From Nostoc sp. NMS7 (GTDB lineage: Bacteria > Cyanobacteriota > Cyanobacteriia > Cyanobacteriales > Nostocaceae): 48,681 bases of DNA. Below the pieces are notes generated by a model. That model was not told the DNA's origin. It ran no database searches and saw only the letters and a list, made by a program, of their open reading frames with translations. Positions 41,801-48,681 of the stretch are shown one piece after another (the first letter of the stretch is position 1; each line of letters opens with the position of its first letter). The stretch is from positions 1-48,681 of the forward strand of contig NZ_JABXKJ010000166.1 in NCBI RefSeq assembly GCF_017115085.1, written 5' to 3'. The position numbers were made by a program, and so were the translations under genes.

Positions 41801-42441
41801 CAGCTATCTTCCTTTTCCTTCACCTCATCTAAAGTTGATTTAGCTTGGATAATTTTGCGATCGAACGCCGCCACCCCAGCCAATTCATCAATAATTTCCC
41901 GACGTTCCCGCGTATTCATCGAGATAATGCTGGTGACATCCCCTTGCAGCACCACGTTATAGCCTTCAGGATAAACCCGCAGGTTACTTAGTTCCTCATG
42001 CAATTGCGTCAGCGTGCAAGCTTCACCATTGATATAGTAATTCGATGTGTAAGTCCCTTGGTGAGTGACTCGCAGCCTTCTAGTGACACTCCATTCTCCC
42101 GATTTTGGATTTTCTTCCTCTGCTTCCTCTGCTTCCTCCCTTGGTGCCTTTGCGTCTTTGTGTGAGATTTCATCCGACAAATCAAACGTTACCGTGACGC
42201 TAGCCTCAATAGAAGCCCGTCCTTTAGCCGTTTGGGTGTTATTTACCAAATCCGGTAAGCGATCGGCTCGCATTCCCTTAGAACTGGAGAGTCCCAGACA
42301 AAATAGCAGCGCATCTAAAATATTAGATTTACCCGAACCATTTGGCCCAGATATGACAGTACATCCCGGTAGCAAAGGGACTGAAGTAGTGCCACCGAAG
42401 GATTTGAAGTTCGTAAGTTCCACGCGCTTGATATGCACCAT
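38839..42441 (-). CDS. smc: Chromosome segregation protein SMC
   Basis: 1200 residues. The N-terminal ATPase half has Walker A SGPNGSGKSN (31-40) and the loop TRERREIIDELAGVAAFDRK. Two long coiled coils flank the hinge (GMPGLCGLVVQLGRV, GAMTGGSNTQRSALRFG). The C-terminal ATPase half has the signature LSSMSGGEKSLTALSFIFAL and Walker B FYAFDEVDMFLDGANVERL. It compacts and aligns the chromosome, normally with ScpA and ScpB, which are not in the window. Three inserted repeats read in frame: an acidic one at residues about 92-114, and palindrome copies near 372-379 and 881-890. ATG 42441; the PRC-barrel gene follows. Confidence 0.96.
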   Translation of the reverse strand: MVHIKRVELTNFKSFGGTTSVPLLPGCTVISGPNGSGKSNILDALLFCLGLSSSKGMRADRLPDLVNNTQTAKGRASIEASVTVTFDLSDEISHKDAKAPREEAEEAEEENPKSGEWSVTRRLRVTHQGTYTSNYYINGEACTLTQLHEELSNLRVYPEGYNVVLQGDVTSIISMNTRERREIIDELAGVAAFDRKIIQAKSTLDEVKEKEDSCRIIETELTAQRDRLSQDRAKAEKYQKLRTEFLAKQSWEAVLSWRSLQAQQEKLVNEIQSGDRNSTELTTQLTNLNSEIVQKTAELEQLNAHVKALGEDELLAVQSTLATQEAERKQLQRQLTELETASQETAKRLAQTQQEIQKHRLSLEEIAQTQIVETRFIAASQHQRDEAQQSLETSREAAAEIASASEAWVQQQTAFNRQIETLLQTLEPQRTEQAQLKERNHQLQQLIQEQTQLIERDEPELAEKQAECNRVETEFNASSEPIQNLAENLSATEQELQIQQETQKRLLLEQREKQRQLDKIEAQAQAQQEVQGTQASKVILQSGMPGLCGLVVQLGRVEPRHQLALEMSAGGRLGHIVVEDDSIAAAGIELLKQKRAGRATFLPLNKIHAPKFTQDATLRFANGFVNYAVNLVDCDRRYKDVFSYVFGNTVVFANLETARKNLGLYRIVTLDGELLETSGAMTGGSNTQRSALRFGNAEAAESDEAIALRSRLLDIERVLERCTEAIATLSTRTKKLTQELTEARQARREQQLQREQLQKDIKSLTAQLEGTRSQRVQNNQKLATAQSRLEILERELPGQENQLQQLRHALAELEASQTPSEWQQIQATIKIQEQQLQQRETALREAEQRLKNLENQQQRLQEKIQEAETRITEYETQQISCRDAMNRVSSQTTTIDDQITQTRANLSLLEQNLGEAKQKRDATELEVRSHLLRQQQLQWEIEKLQETQQKRREELVALQNQLRDVGAELPNPLPEVPNQVDLEELQKELRSLTKRLQAMEPVNMLALEEHERTQNRLQELTQKLQTLEGERTELLLRIENFTTLRQLAFKEAFDAVNENFQSIFAILSDGDGYLQLENPEDPFTSGLNLVAHPKGKPVQRLSSMSGGEKSLTALSFIFALQRYRPSPFYAFDEVDMFLDGANVERLARMIKQQSQQAQFIVVSLRRPMIESAERTIGVTQARGAYTQVLGIKLQSSNTSA
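39775..39800 (-). repeat. Palindromic repeat in the smc C-terminal coiled coil
   Basis: Same GAGACGCGAT/ATCGCGTCTC palindrome as 23353-23380, here read in another frame as RDAMNRVS, around residue 885. Confidence 0.85.
41307..41328 (-). repeat. Half-decayed palindromic repeat in the smc N-terminal coiled coil
   Basis: One arm of the palindrome (GTAGAGACGCGAT on the coding strand) is intact and the other degenerate. It encodes VETRFIAAS, in the same frame as the aminopeptidase copy. Confidence 0.8.
42100..42168 (-). repeat. Repeat-derived acidic insertion in the smc N-terminal domain
   Basis: On the plus strand, CCTTTGCGTCTTTGTGTGAG preceded by GCTTCCTCTGCTTCCTCCC is the dispersed CTTTGCGTCTTTG repeat type I know from cyanobacterial intergenic DNA. 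It encodes SHKDAKAPREEAEEAEEENP, an acidic loop not expected in SMC. Confidence 0.65.
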
Positions 42442-42789
42442 AGGCGCTGGTTCACTGGGCTAATGAAGAACAAGTGTATCAACTAATTAGAAATTCGCAA
42501 GAGGGTAGGGGGGATAATTCAGGATTATCTAACGGCAGAGGGGGGAAGGAGAATTGTGGTTGAGAGAAAAGCACAATTCTGCTAGATATAGCATGAGCAT
42601 GAGATTTAACAGCAATTAGATCAACTGATTCCAATCTTATTTTAGATAACTAACTGAAAAACTGATTCAACAATTTGGCGATGCCTGCGGCGGGCAAAGC
42701 GATCGCGATCAGTTCATTACCATTTATTGCAAGAGTATTTTACAAATATGTAAGATGATTTTAGGGTTAGATAAATAATCAGCTAAATT
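42442..42789. other. Divergent intergenic region smc / DUF433
   Basis: 348 bp. It carries a repeat fragment GATGCCTGCGGCGGGCAAAG running into a HIP1 site (42683-42710). AT-rich on the right, where the DUF433 promoter must lie. No ORF or clear promoter boxes. Confidence 0.5.
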
Positions 42790-43149
42790 ATGCAACTAGA
42801 AGATTACTTCGACTTTCAGCGTCCTGATGATATTCGACTCAAAGGTACAAGAGTAGGAATTGAAACCATACTCTATGATTTCATCCATCGCGCTCAAACT
42901 CCAGAAGAAATTTCCCAAAGTTATCCATCAGTAACTTTAGAGCAAGTATATGCAACTATTCTCTATTACCTGCATAACAAGGAAGCAGTCAGTGCTTACA
43001 TAGCTGATTGGCTAGAGTGGAGTCACAGAATGCAGGAAGAACAGCGACGCAATCCGCCGCCTGTTGTAATAAAACTGAGGAAAATGATCGCTGAAAGAGA
43101 TGCAATCAAAAAAACACTGGATAATGACTCTCAAATATCTGCTGGATGA
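42790..43149 (+). CDS. DUF433 antitoxin-like protein
   Basis: 119 residues. The DUF433 core shows in YFDFQRPDDIRLKGTRVGIE, TILYDFIHRAQTPEEISQSY and PSVTLEQVYATILYYLHNKE, a small helix-turn-helix domain. The C-terminal 40 residues are charged and helical. DUF433 proteins are typically the antitoxin half of pairs with a DUF5615 PIN-like toxin. Here the following toxin frame overlaps by 26 bp but is broken after 24 codons. The antitoxin itself is intact, and could still regulate its own promoter. Confidence 0.88.
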   Translation: MQLEDYFDFQRPDDIRLKGTRVGIETILYDFIHRAQTPEEISQSYPSVTLEQVYATILYYLHNKEAVSAYIADWLEWSHRMQEEQRRNPPPVVIKLRKMIAERDAIKKTLDNDSQISAG

Positions 43150-43198
43150 AAATGTTGCCCCTCTTTATCAGGTTCAACTCAAACGACAAATCTTATAA
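43124..43198 (+). pseudogene. Truncated DUF5615 PIN-like toxin
   Basis: ATG at 43124, overlapping the end of the DUF433 gene, begins MTLKYLLDENVAPLYQVQLK and stops at TAA 43196-43198 after 24 residues. KYLLDENVxPxYxxxL is the conserved start of DUF5615 toxins, with the first acidic residues of the PIN-like site. Full proteins are about 110-120 residues. The rest is missing: the next gene starts 21 bp later and is unrelated. A toxin loss by deletion is the simplest reading. Confidence 0.8.
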
Positions 43199-43219
43199 AG
43201 GCTATAAAGGAATAAATTT

Positions 43220-43858
43220 ATGACTACTACTTTAGATGCAAGAAATCTCAACCTGGAAGACGTTCAACGCTTGCTAAAATTTGAAGAACAGTTAAATGGT
43301 TCAATTACATCATTACTATGCCTGGAATCTCTCACAGACTTTGAACAACAAGAACTGTCACAAATCAGCAATCTATTTCGTAGTTACTATGCAGCAGGGA
43401 AAATCTCGGAAGGACAAATAAAATTTCTCTTTCTCGCACCATTAATGAAATTAGCTGGTTTTTATCATTCTAGTATTAAGATTACCTTAGAAGAAAATAT
43501 TGCTGACATCTCCGTTGAAGATGAAGATACAAACATCAAAGGACGGATGGATATTTTAGCTGTTAGTAAAACTCAAGAAAGAATAGTAACTACGCCTTTT
43601 TGGATATTAGTGATTGAATCTAAAAATAGTAGTTTTAATGCTTTGGAAGGCTTGCCACAATTGCTTACCTATGCATACAAAAGTCTAGAAAATCAAACAT
43701 CAGTTTGGGGTGTGACTACCAACGGAATGGATTACCAGTTTGTATATCTACAGCAAGGAAATCCTCCAATTTATCAATTATTGCCAAAACTAGATATAAC
43801 TCGCTCTGAATCTTCAATCGAATTATTGCAAGTATTCAAATCAATATGTCAGTTGTAG
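43220..43858 (+). CDS. HsdR-like solitary nuclease-domain protein
   Basis: 212 residues. A PD-(D/E)XK pattern is visible: IKGRMDILAVSKT (catalytic Asp, about residue 113) and WILVIESKNSSFNALEGLPQ (E-x-K, about 138-140), followed by LLTYAYKSLENQTSVWGVTT and NGMDYQFVYL. This resembles the N-terminal nuclease domain of type I restriction subunit HsdR, but no helicase domain or hsdM/hsdS gene is near. Many cyanobacteria have such solitary proteins, of unknown role. ATG 43220 follows AAAGGAATAAATTT, a fair ribosome-binding site. It sits next to the broken toxin-antitoxin pair. Confidence 0.75.
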   Translation: MTTTLDARNLNLEDVQRLLKFEEQLNGSITSLLCLESLTDFEQQELSQISNLFRSYYAAGKISEGQIKFLFLAPLMKLAGFYHSSIKITLEENIADISVEDEDTNIKGRMDILAVSKTQERIVTTPFWILVIESKNSSFNALEGLPQLLTYAYKSLENQTSVWGVTTNGMDYQFVYLQQGNPPIYQLLPKLDITRSESSIELLQVFKSICQL

Positions 43859-44008
43859 TTCAACTATCTCCGAATTGAGTACTTGAAGCGATCGCTTGGA
43901 AAGTGGCGGATTTGATTTGGTGAGACTTTCTTGGCAGAAGATATCCAAATGCCTTTTATAGATGGGAGTTGAAAATTAGCTGAACGCAACCATCAACCCC
44001 CCGAAGTA

Positions 44009-45391
44009 TTAAACAGTGCTTGTCTGTAGGATGGGAGACTTCACCTGACGTTGACGCGTGATAACCATCTGGATGGGACGATCTGGGCCTGTCACCAAAC
44101 CACGGCGTTTAGCTCGTATTTCACCTTTATTAACTAGTTCTAATTCATTACTAGAAAGGATTTGAGCAAGTGCTAGCTTCATTTCCAACTGGGCAAATGC
44201 TAGCCCAATACAGCGCCTAGCACCACCCCCAAAAGGCAAATATTCATAGGAAGAAAATTGTCGTTCTAAAAAGCGTTCTGGCTTAAACTGCTTCGCTTGA
44301 GGATAAATATCTTCCCGTTGGTGGGTCAGATAAATAGAACCAAGTAGGACTGTGCCGGGTTCTAGTTCGTAACCGCCCAACGATATAGATGTTCTGACTA
44401 CCCTCGGAAAGGTTAGCATAGCTACTGGGTAAATCCGCAATGTCTCGGAGTAAACAACGTTGAGATAGGGTAACTTGAAAATGATGCTGGGGTCTGGGTC
44501 ATCGCCCAAGCTATCTAATTCTTGTAGTAGCTTTTGGCGCACTGATGGTAGTTTGTGAATCCAGTATAATGCCCATGCTAAGGCTGTAGCTGTGGTTTCG
44601 TGACCGGCGATTAACAGAGTGATCAATTCATCGCGCAACTCTTGATCGGTCATGGGTTTACCTGTTTCATCCCTAGCAGCCATGAGTAAGCTAAGAATAT
44701 CCGTGCGTGATGAATCTCCTCGTTCTCGACGTTCCCGAATTTCCTCGTAGATGAGTTCGTCAGCTTCTTGCTGAAGGCGCATCTGTTTTCCCCAGAAGTT
44801 AATCGGGCCAAAATCCCTTTGCAAAGCTGGAAAATAAAGCAAAGCCACACTTAACCGAGAACTGGTCTTTTCTAAAAGATCGCCCAAAAAGTTCTGTAGT
44901 TTTTCGGCACGAGGGCCTTCATGTAGCCCAAATACAGCTTGCATAATCACCCGCAGGGTAATAGCTTGAGTAACAGACCGAATATTAAAGGGTTTGCCTA
45001 TCTGGTATTGGCTGATGACTTGCTTGGTGACATCGGTAATCACCTGACTATAATTCCGCATTCTTTCGCCGTGAAAGGGAGGCATTAACAACTGGCGTTG
45101 ACGCTGGTGTTCTGCGCCGCTAATGCTAATTACAGAATGCTTGCCCAGCAAAGGTTCAAACACCTTATTCAAATCGCCAGGGGCTTCTAATTCCTTGGTA
45201 TCATTTGTCAAAATTTGCTGTTGCGCTTGGGGATTGCTGACAATTATCAGAGGAGGCAGATTTTTGTCTAATCTGAGAGTAAAAATCTCGCCATAGCTTT
45301 TGGCACAAGCTTCCATAAATGACATCGGACTAACAATCCAGCGCAGCATCTGTACAACTGCTGGAGTTTGCGGCCCATTTGGGAATTTCAT
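44009..45391 (-). CDS. Cytochrome P450, CYP110-like
   Basis: 460 residues. P450 landmarks: I-helix AGHETTATALAWAL (oxygen activation), K-helix E-x-x-R in SETLRIYPVAM, the PERF-like FKPERFLER, and the heme loop FGGGARRCIGLAFAQLEM with the axial Cys. Clade features such as PPGPQTP-like start (FPNGPQTPAVVQMLRWI) fit the CYP110 family of heterocystous cyanobacteria, whose members hydroxylate fatty acids or terpenes. No transmembrane anchor is obvious. No redox partner gene is adjacent. It diverges from the phosphoketolase-like gene across 187 bp. Confidence 0.93.
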   Translation of the reverse strand: MKFPNGPQTPAVVQMLRWIVSPMSFMEACAKSYGEIFTLRLDKNLPPLIIVSNPQAQQQILTNDTKELEAPGDLNKVFEPLLGKHSVISISGAEHQRQRQLLMPPFHGERMRNYSQVITDVTKQVISQYQIGKPFNIRSVTQAITLRVIMQAVFGLHEGPRAEKLQNFLGDLLEKTSSRLSVALLYFPALQRDFGPINFWGKQMRLQQEADELIYEEIRERRERGDSSRTDILSLLMAARDETGKPMTDQELRDELITLLIAGHETTATALAWALYWIHKLPSVRQKLLQELDSLGDDPDPSIIFKLPYLNVVYSETLRIYPVAMLTFPRVVRTSISLGGYELEPGTVLLGSIYLTHQREDIYPQAKQFKPERFLERQFSSYEYLPFGGGARRCIGLAFAQLEMKLALAQILSSNELELVNKGEIRAKRRGLVTGPDRPIQMVITRQRQVKSPILQTSTV

Positions 45392-45578
45392 AAATTTTTT
45401 TCCTGCTTAATATTTTTTTCCTACTTCAACTAACTGAAATCTTGGTTGCGTGACCATTTAAAGTACTTATTCTAACGTTGCAAAAAAGCAATAAACTGTT
45501 ACAACCTCGAAGATGTAAAATTTTTGTTAAATTCAACAAGCATCTACAGTTTCATCTCATCGTTATAAGGTACTCAGC

Positions 45579-47792
45579 ATGACTGCAATCTCCCCAAAGG
45601 CATCTTCAGCGCTTCCCGATTTTTCTGAAGGTATTCAATATTTTGGTGAAGCGTTACCAGATTTTGAAACTTATGGTGCAACACCTGCTATCGAGTCGGG
45701 CAAAATAGCGATCGCATCTCCTACAGATCCGAATGCAGTATATCAAACTTTACTTGCTGCCGATGCTCTTCGCTACCTGACTTTACAAGTTACCGGTAGT
45801 AAGGCTTCTGGGCATCCCGGCGGATTTGCCAGCCAAACAGAAGCTTACGCATCTCTTGTCATGCTGGGATATAAGAACATTCTCACCGAAGTCGGACACC
45901 ACGCCCCTGGATTTTATAGTGCCATGTTCTTGGATCGATCGCTAGAGGATATGGGAATTTTTACAGTTCAACAATTGCGCGATCGCTTCCGAGAAAAGCA
46001 CGGACTTTTAGGACATCTTTCTGGTTACATCCCTGGTATTCTCGCACCTGCGGGACCTTTGGGACAAGGGCAACACTTTGCAATGGCGGCTGCACTGTTG
46101 CACAAAGATAAGTTGTTCCCCTTTACAGTTGGTGATGGTGGATTGGGTGAGCCTTATATTATAAGTGCGATCGCACATTTCCATACTGCTTATCCTGCTG
46201 TCACCAACTTCTTACCGGTGTTGGTATGGAACGGTTACAGCCAAGAACATCACAGTATGGTTTCCCTAAAAACCAATGAACAGATGCAAGCATATTGGCA
46301 AGGTAACGGTTTTGATGAAGTGGTGTTAGTGGATGCCAAAGATTTCGACGATCAAAACCAGCCAGGGGATTACGTTGATAGTACCGCCTTTTCCTTTGAG
46401 AAACGCCTAGCATTTACGCAAGCAGTACTTTCGGGTGTAGATCAAGCAGCGCGATCGGCATTGGGCGGCAAGCTTACCGTCTTCATTATTAAACAACTTA
46501 AAGGTGCAGGAGTCCACGCGCGGGGTGCAAAATCTCACAACCTTTATCCTAAAGATACGCTGGATGCGCCGCATATTATCAGTGCATTGCAAACCCGTGC
46601 TTTGTCTGCGGAAGCTTGGCAATTAGTCAGAACAAATGTAGAACGTGCAGGCGGTGGACCAGCAGCAAAGACTGTGGTGACAGAATTTGAATTCTCATTA
46701 CCAGAATTAGGCGAATTACCTTTAGAAGAATATGCAGTTGGAGGTGAACCAAAAGTTTCCACAACCGCAATGGGACGATTAGTAGGAATAGTTGGAAAGA
46801 AAGATCAGAATTTCCTAGTCACCAACGCCGATGGGAATGAAGCATCAGGAATTGCCAACATCAACCAAGCATTAAAAATTATTCACCCCACAACCGACGA
46901 CTTATATTATCAAGCACCAAATGGACAAGTTTATGAACCATTGAGTGAAGATGCTTGTGCCGGTTTAGCTGCGGGTTTGGCCTTAATGGGTGCAAGAACT
47001 TTGTGGTGTTCCTACGAATCTTTTGCCATCAACGGATTACCAATTTGGCAAACAGTGACGCAAGCAATGGCAGAATTGCGCCGTCAAACTCCCTCGACTA
47101 TTACTTTATTCACAGCAGGCGCATTAGAGCAAGGGCGTAACGGTTGGACTCACCAACGTCCAGAAATTGAAGCTTACTTTGCTTCGTTGATGCGAAATGG
47201 AAATGTTTTCCCATTATTTCCGCCTGATGCTAACAGTATTCAAGTCTGTTATGACTGGGCGTTGAAAAGTAAGAATAAGGGAATTGTGATTACAGCTAGT
47301 AAAACGCCGTTGCCAATTCGCACAACTTTAGAACAAACTCGTCAAGGGTTGCGCGATGGTGCAGTGCTATTACATGAAGTCGCTGGCGATAAACAAGTTG
47401 TATTTGCTGTAATTGGCGATTTAACATTAATGCCAGTATTTGAAGCTGCTGCCTTCTTAGAAACTGAAGGTATTGGTGCGAAGATAATTACTGTGATCAA
47501 TCCTCGGCAATTGTACCGTAGCCATGATACTGCGTGGGATACTTGTTCTCAACCTGATGGCGGTTTCTTGGATGATGCGAAATTTGCCGAATTATTTGAT
47601 GGTGATGCGCTAATTGCTGTGACAGGTGGTGCTGCGGCGATGCTGGAACCGATTCTGTTACGGAGTACAGTGAAGCGTGATACTTTTGCGTGGAAGCGTG
47701 GGGAAACTACAGCCAGTGCTGGCGAGTTGATGGCGTTTAATGGATTGACTGCTGAGGCGTTGACAAAACGTGCGATCGCGTTAGTGCATTAA
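45579..47792 (+). CDS. Thiamine-diphosphate enzyme of the phosphoketolase/transketolase family
   Basis: 737 residues. N-terminal ThDP domain: SKASGHPGGFASQTEAY, HGLLGHLSGYIPGILAPAGP (137-160 region), GDG at 185-187 with Asn218 downstream (the GDG-x~30-N motif). The C-terminal half has ALMGARTLWCSYESFAINGL, EQGRNGWTHQRPEIEAYFAS, FPLFPPDANSIQVCYDWALK and VITASKTPLPIRTT, which look like phosphoketolase rather than transketolase. Phosphoketolase cleaves xylulose 5-phosphate or fructose 6-phosphate to acetyl phosphate. The protein is shorter than the usual 790-800 residues and several active-site stretches differ, so substrate is uncertain. A degenerate copy of its 3' end lies at 48152. Confidence 0.85.
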   Translation: MTAISPKASSALPDFSEGIQYFGEALPDFETYGATPAIESGKIAIASPTDPNAVYQTLLAADALRYLTLQVTGSKASGHPGGFASQTEAYASLVMLGYKNILTEVGHHAPGFYSAMFLDRSLEDMGIFTVQQLRDRFREKHGLLGHLSGYIPGILAPAGPLGQGQHFAMAAALLHKDKLFPFTVGDGGLGEPYIISAIAHFHTAYPAVTNFLPVLVWNGYSQEHHSMVSLKTNEQMQAYWQGNGFDEVVLVDAKDFDDQNQPGDYVDSTAFSFEKRLAFTQAVLSGVDQAARSALGGKLTVFIIKQLKGAGVHARGAKSHNLYPKDTLDAPHIISALQTRALSAEAWQLVRTNVERAGGGPAAKTVVTEFEFSLPELGELPLEEYAVGGEPKVSTTAMGRLVGIVGKKDQNFLVTNADGNEASGIANINQALKIIHPTTDDLYYQAPNGQVYEPLSEDACAGLAAGLALMGARTLWCSYESFAINGLPIWQTVTQAMAELRRQTPSTITLFTAGALEQGRNGWTHQRPEIEAYFASLMRNGNVFPLFPPDANSIQVCYDWALKSKNKGIVITASKTPLPIRTTLEQTRQGLRDGAVLLHEVAGDKQVVFAVIGDLTLMPVFEAAAFLETEGIGAKIITVINPRQLYRSHDTAWDTCSQPDGGFLDDAKFAELFDGDALIAVTGGAAAMLEPILLRSTVKRDTFAWKRGETTASAGELMAFNGLTAEALTKRAIALVH

Positions 47793-47816
47793 ATCTGGAA
47801 TAATTTCCACTTTTAT

Positions 47817-47877
47817 CGCATTTATACGTATATAAACGCTGAAAGTAGCGTTGGAATGCGTATATTTGCGTTTTTTT
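47817..47877 (+). terminator. Terminator of the phosphoketolase-like gene
   Basis: An imperfect long hairpin from CGCATTTATACG (47817-47828) to CGTATATTTGCG (47859-47870), with an inner ACGCT/AGCGT stem, is followed by seven T (47871-47877). It lies 24 bp after the stop. Confidence 0.75.
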
Positions 47878-47934
47878 ATTGAAGAGAACTTAGCAGACAG
47901 AAACAATGGGGGTAAATTTGCTGAAATCCGTTAA

Positions 47935-48144
47935 CAAAAGCTGGTTTAGGAGTCGCAAAAGTTAGTTTACGAGTCACAAAAGTTAGTTTACGAGTCGCAA
48001 AAGCTGGTTTACGAGTCACAAAAGTTAGTTTACGAGTCGCAAAAGTTAGTTTACGAGTCACAAAAGCTGGTTTACAAGTCGCAAAAGTTAGTTTACGAGT
48101 TGCAAAAGTTAGTTTACAAGTCGCAAAAGTTGATTTTTGAGCTA
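47935..48144. repeat. Ten-unit 21-bp tandem repeat with 63-bp higher-order period
   Basis: Ten consecutive 21-bp units starting CAAAAG. Units 1, 4 and 7 carry GCTGG where the others carry GTTAG, so the real repeat is 3 x 21 = 63 bp, present three times plus a diverged end unit. In the plus-strand frame units 2-6 all read QKLVYES and the CTG/TTA and TCA/TCG differences are silent. Unit 1 has a TAG at 47947. No ATG heads the frame. No spacers, so not a CRISPR array. Confidence 0.92.
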
Positions 48145-48151
48145 GAAGCAG

Positions 48152-48233
48152 AATACTTTTATCTGGAAGCGTGAGGAAATTACAGCGTGACTGTGGAGAC
48201 TTGAAAAAAAGTGCGATCGCATTAGTCCATTAA
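48152..48233 (+). pseudogene. Degenerate duplicate of the phosphoketolase-like gene 3' end
   Basis: ATACTTTTATCTGGAAGCGT at 48152-48171 with the following GAGGAAATTACAGCG matches 47680-47715 of the gene, and TTGAAAAAAAGTGCGATCGC through CATTAA (48201-48233) matches 47760-47792. The second block still reads LKKSAIALVH-stop against LTKRAIALVH-stop. About 35-40 bp between the two blocks is lost and a stop is in frame. Confidence 0.85.
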
Positions 48234-48368
48234 CAGTAAGGTTTTATAGATTAAAAGTTCTAAATTAGTTAAAGCAAAAGTTATATATAAAATTGCTATA
48301 TTACAAAATCTTTATACCTAACATCTGCTTTGTATTTATATGGATTCAAATTGAAATTAAAATAAATA

Positions 48369-48681
48369 TTAAATCAATAATTGAGGATAGCAAACCATAT
48401 TTTCATTTATTTTTCTTAAACCAAATTTTATACTTAAGCCAAAATCACTACTTTCAAAAATATTAATTTGATCAATTCTATAAAATCCATCTTTGAGTGA
48501 ATCTCCTAAATTTAGAGAAACTAAGACAGCATCTCCAGGACGCAAATATACTTCTTTAGCAATAGGCTGTACCTTGAGATATACAAAAGTGTTGAATGTT
48601 AAGAGAAATCCGATAAAAACAGCCCAAAATATGTTAAATTTTGGGCGGAAGATTAAAGTATATCTATTTGATAGTGATGAT
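48369..48681 (-). CDS. Partial membrane protein, C-terminal 103 residues
   Basis: An open frame enters from the right edge and ends at the TAA at 48369-48371. A single hydrophobic segment (FNIFWAVFIGFLLTFNTFVY) is followed by a polar domain of about 75 residues with YLRPGDAVLVSLNLGDSLKD and GFYRIDQINIFES, ending CYPQLLI. The layout suggests a membrane-anchored protein with a small beta-rich external domain. I do not recognise the family. The start lies beyond the window. Confidence 0.65.
   Translation of the reverse strand, partial: SSLSNRYTLIFRPKFNIFWAVFIGFLLTFNTFVYLKVQPIAKEVYLRPGDAVLVSLNLGDSLKDGFYRIDQINIFESSDFGLSIKFGLRKINENMVCYPQLLI

Noticed and set aside
47876..48061. Leftward frame of about 61 codons through the 21-bp array
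   Set aside because: It is the reverse of the repeat; the unit variation changes residues in this frame but is silent in the plus frame.
47935..48144. Regular array that could suggest a CRISPR
   Set aside because: Units abut with no unique spacers and have a 21-bp period; no cas gene is nearby.

Overview
The window is chromosomal DNA from a cyanobacterium, most likely a filamentous heterocyst-forming member of the Nostocales (Nostoc-like). The HIP1 octamer GCGATCGC and its core CGATCG recur throughout. RpaB, the cytochrome b6f assembly factor CCB, a CYP110-like P450 and an intein-split dnaB next to rplI are all cyanobacterial in type. Intergenic DNA is full of heptanucleotide tandem repeats and palindromes of the kind known from heterocystous genomes. 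No rRNA, tRNA or CRISPR array was recognised.

Layout. 1-1340 is an insertion-sequence graveyard: a decayed ISAzo13-like transposase, a TnpB N-terminal stub, a divergent small ribbon-helix-helix gene and three long perfect hairpins. 1383-6645 is housekeeping: a phasin-like coiled coil, a membrane-anchored FKBP, DnaB carrying a 429-residue intein with homing-endonuclease motifs, ribosomal protein L9 and glyoxalase II. 7026-19099 is a glycan assembly and export locus: an ATP-grasp-like enzyme, GT2, GT4, an ABC exporter with an unusual C-terminal tail, another GT4, a GT10 fucosyltransferase-like enzyme, three tandem paralogous DxD glycosyltransferases, and a convergent GT4. 19640-30163 holds a UbiB-type kinase with a small membrane protein, an M1 aminopeptidase with HEAT repeats, a DUF3352 protein, a small antitoxin-like protein, a methyltransferase, a PrsW-type protease and a Uma2 nuclease. 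30226-42441 holds a fused two-domain QueD, a second Uma2 protein, RadA, RpaB, CCB, an M48-like protein without its zinc ligands, DUF456, a PRC-barrel protein and SMC. 42790-48681 holds a DUF433 antitoxin with a truncated toxin, an HsdR-like nuclease, a P450, a phosphoketolase/transketolase-like enzyme, a 21-bp repeat array, a broken copy of that enzyme's 3' end, and a membrane-protein gene that runs off the right edge.

How it fits together. The 7-19 kb block reads as one pathway: seven to eight sugar transferases build a glycan and the ABC exporter moves it or its lipid-linked form across the inner membrane. The exporter tail contains two histidine-kinase dimerization-like helical hairpins, one with an intact H-box and one with Ser in place of His, and no kinase ATPase domain. 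This is my best candidate for something undescribed.

A second theme is repeat DNA that has entered coding sequence. A GTAGAGACGCG-type palindrome sits in frame in the aminopeptidase and twice in smc. Other repeats have entered smc and the PrsW gene. All protein identities come from reading motifs and remembered families; no database search was run.
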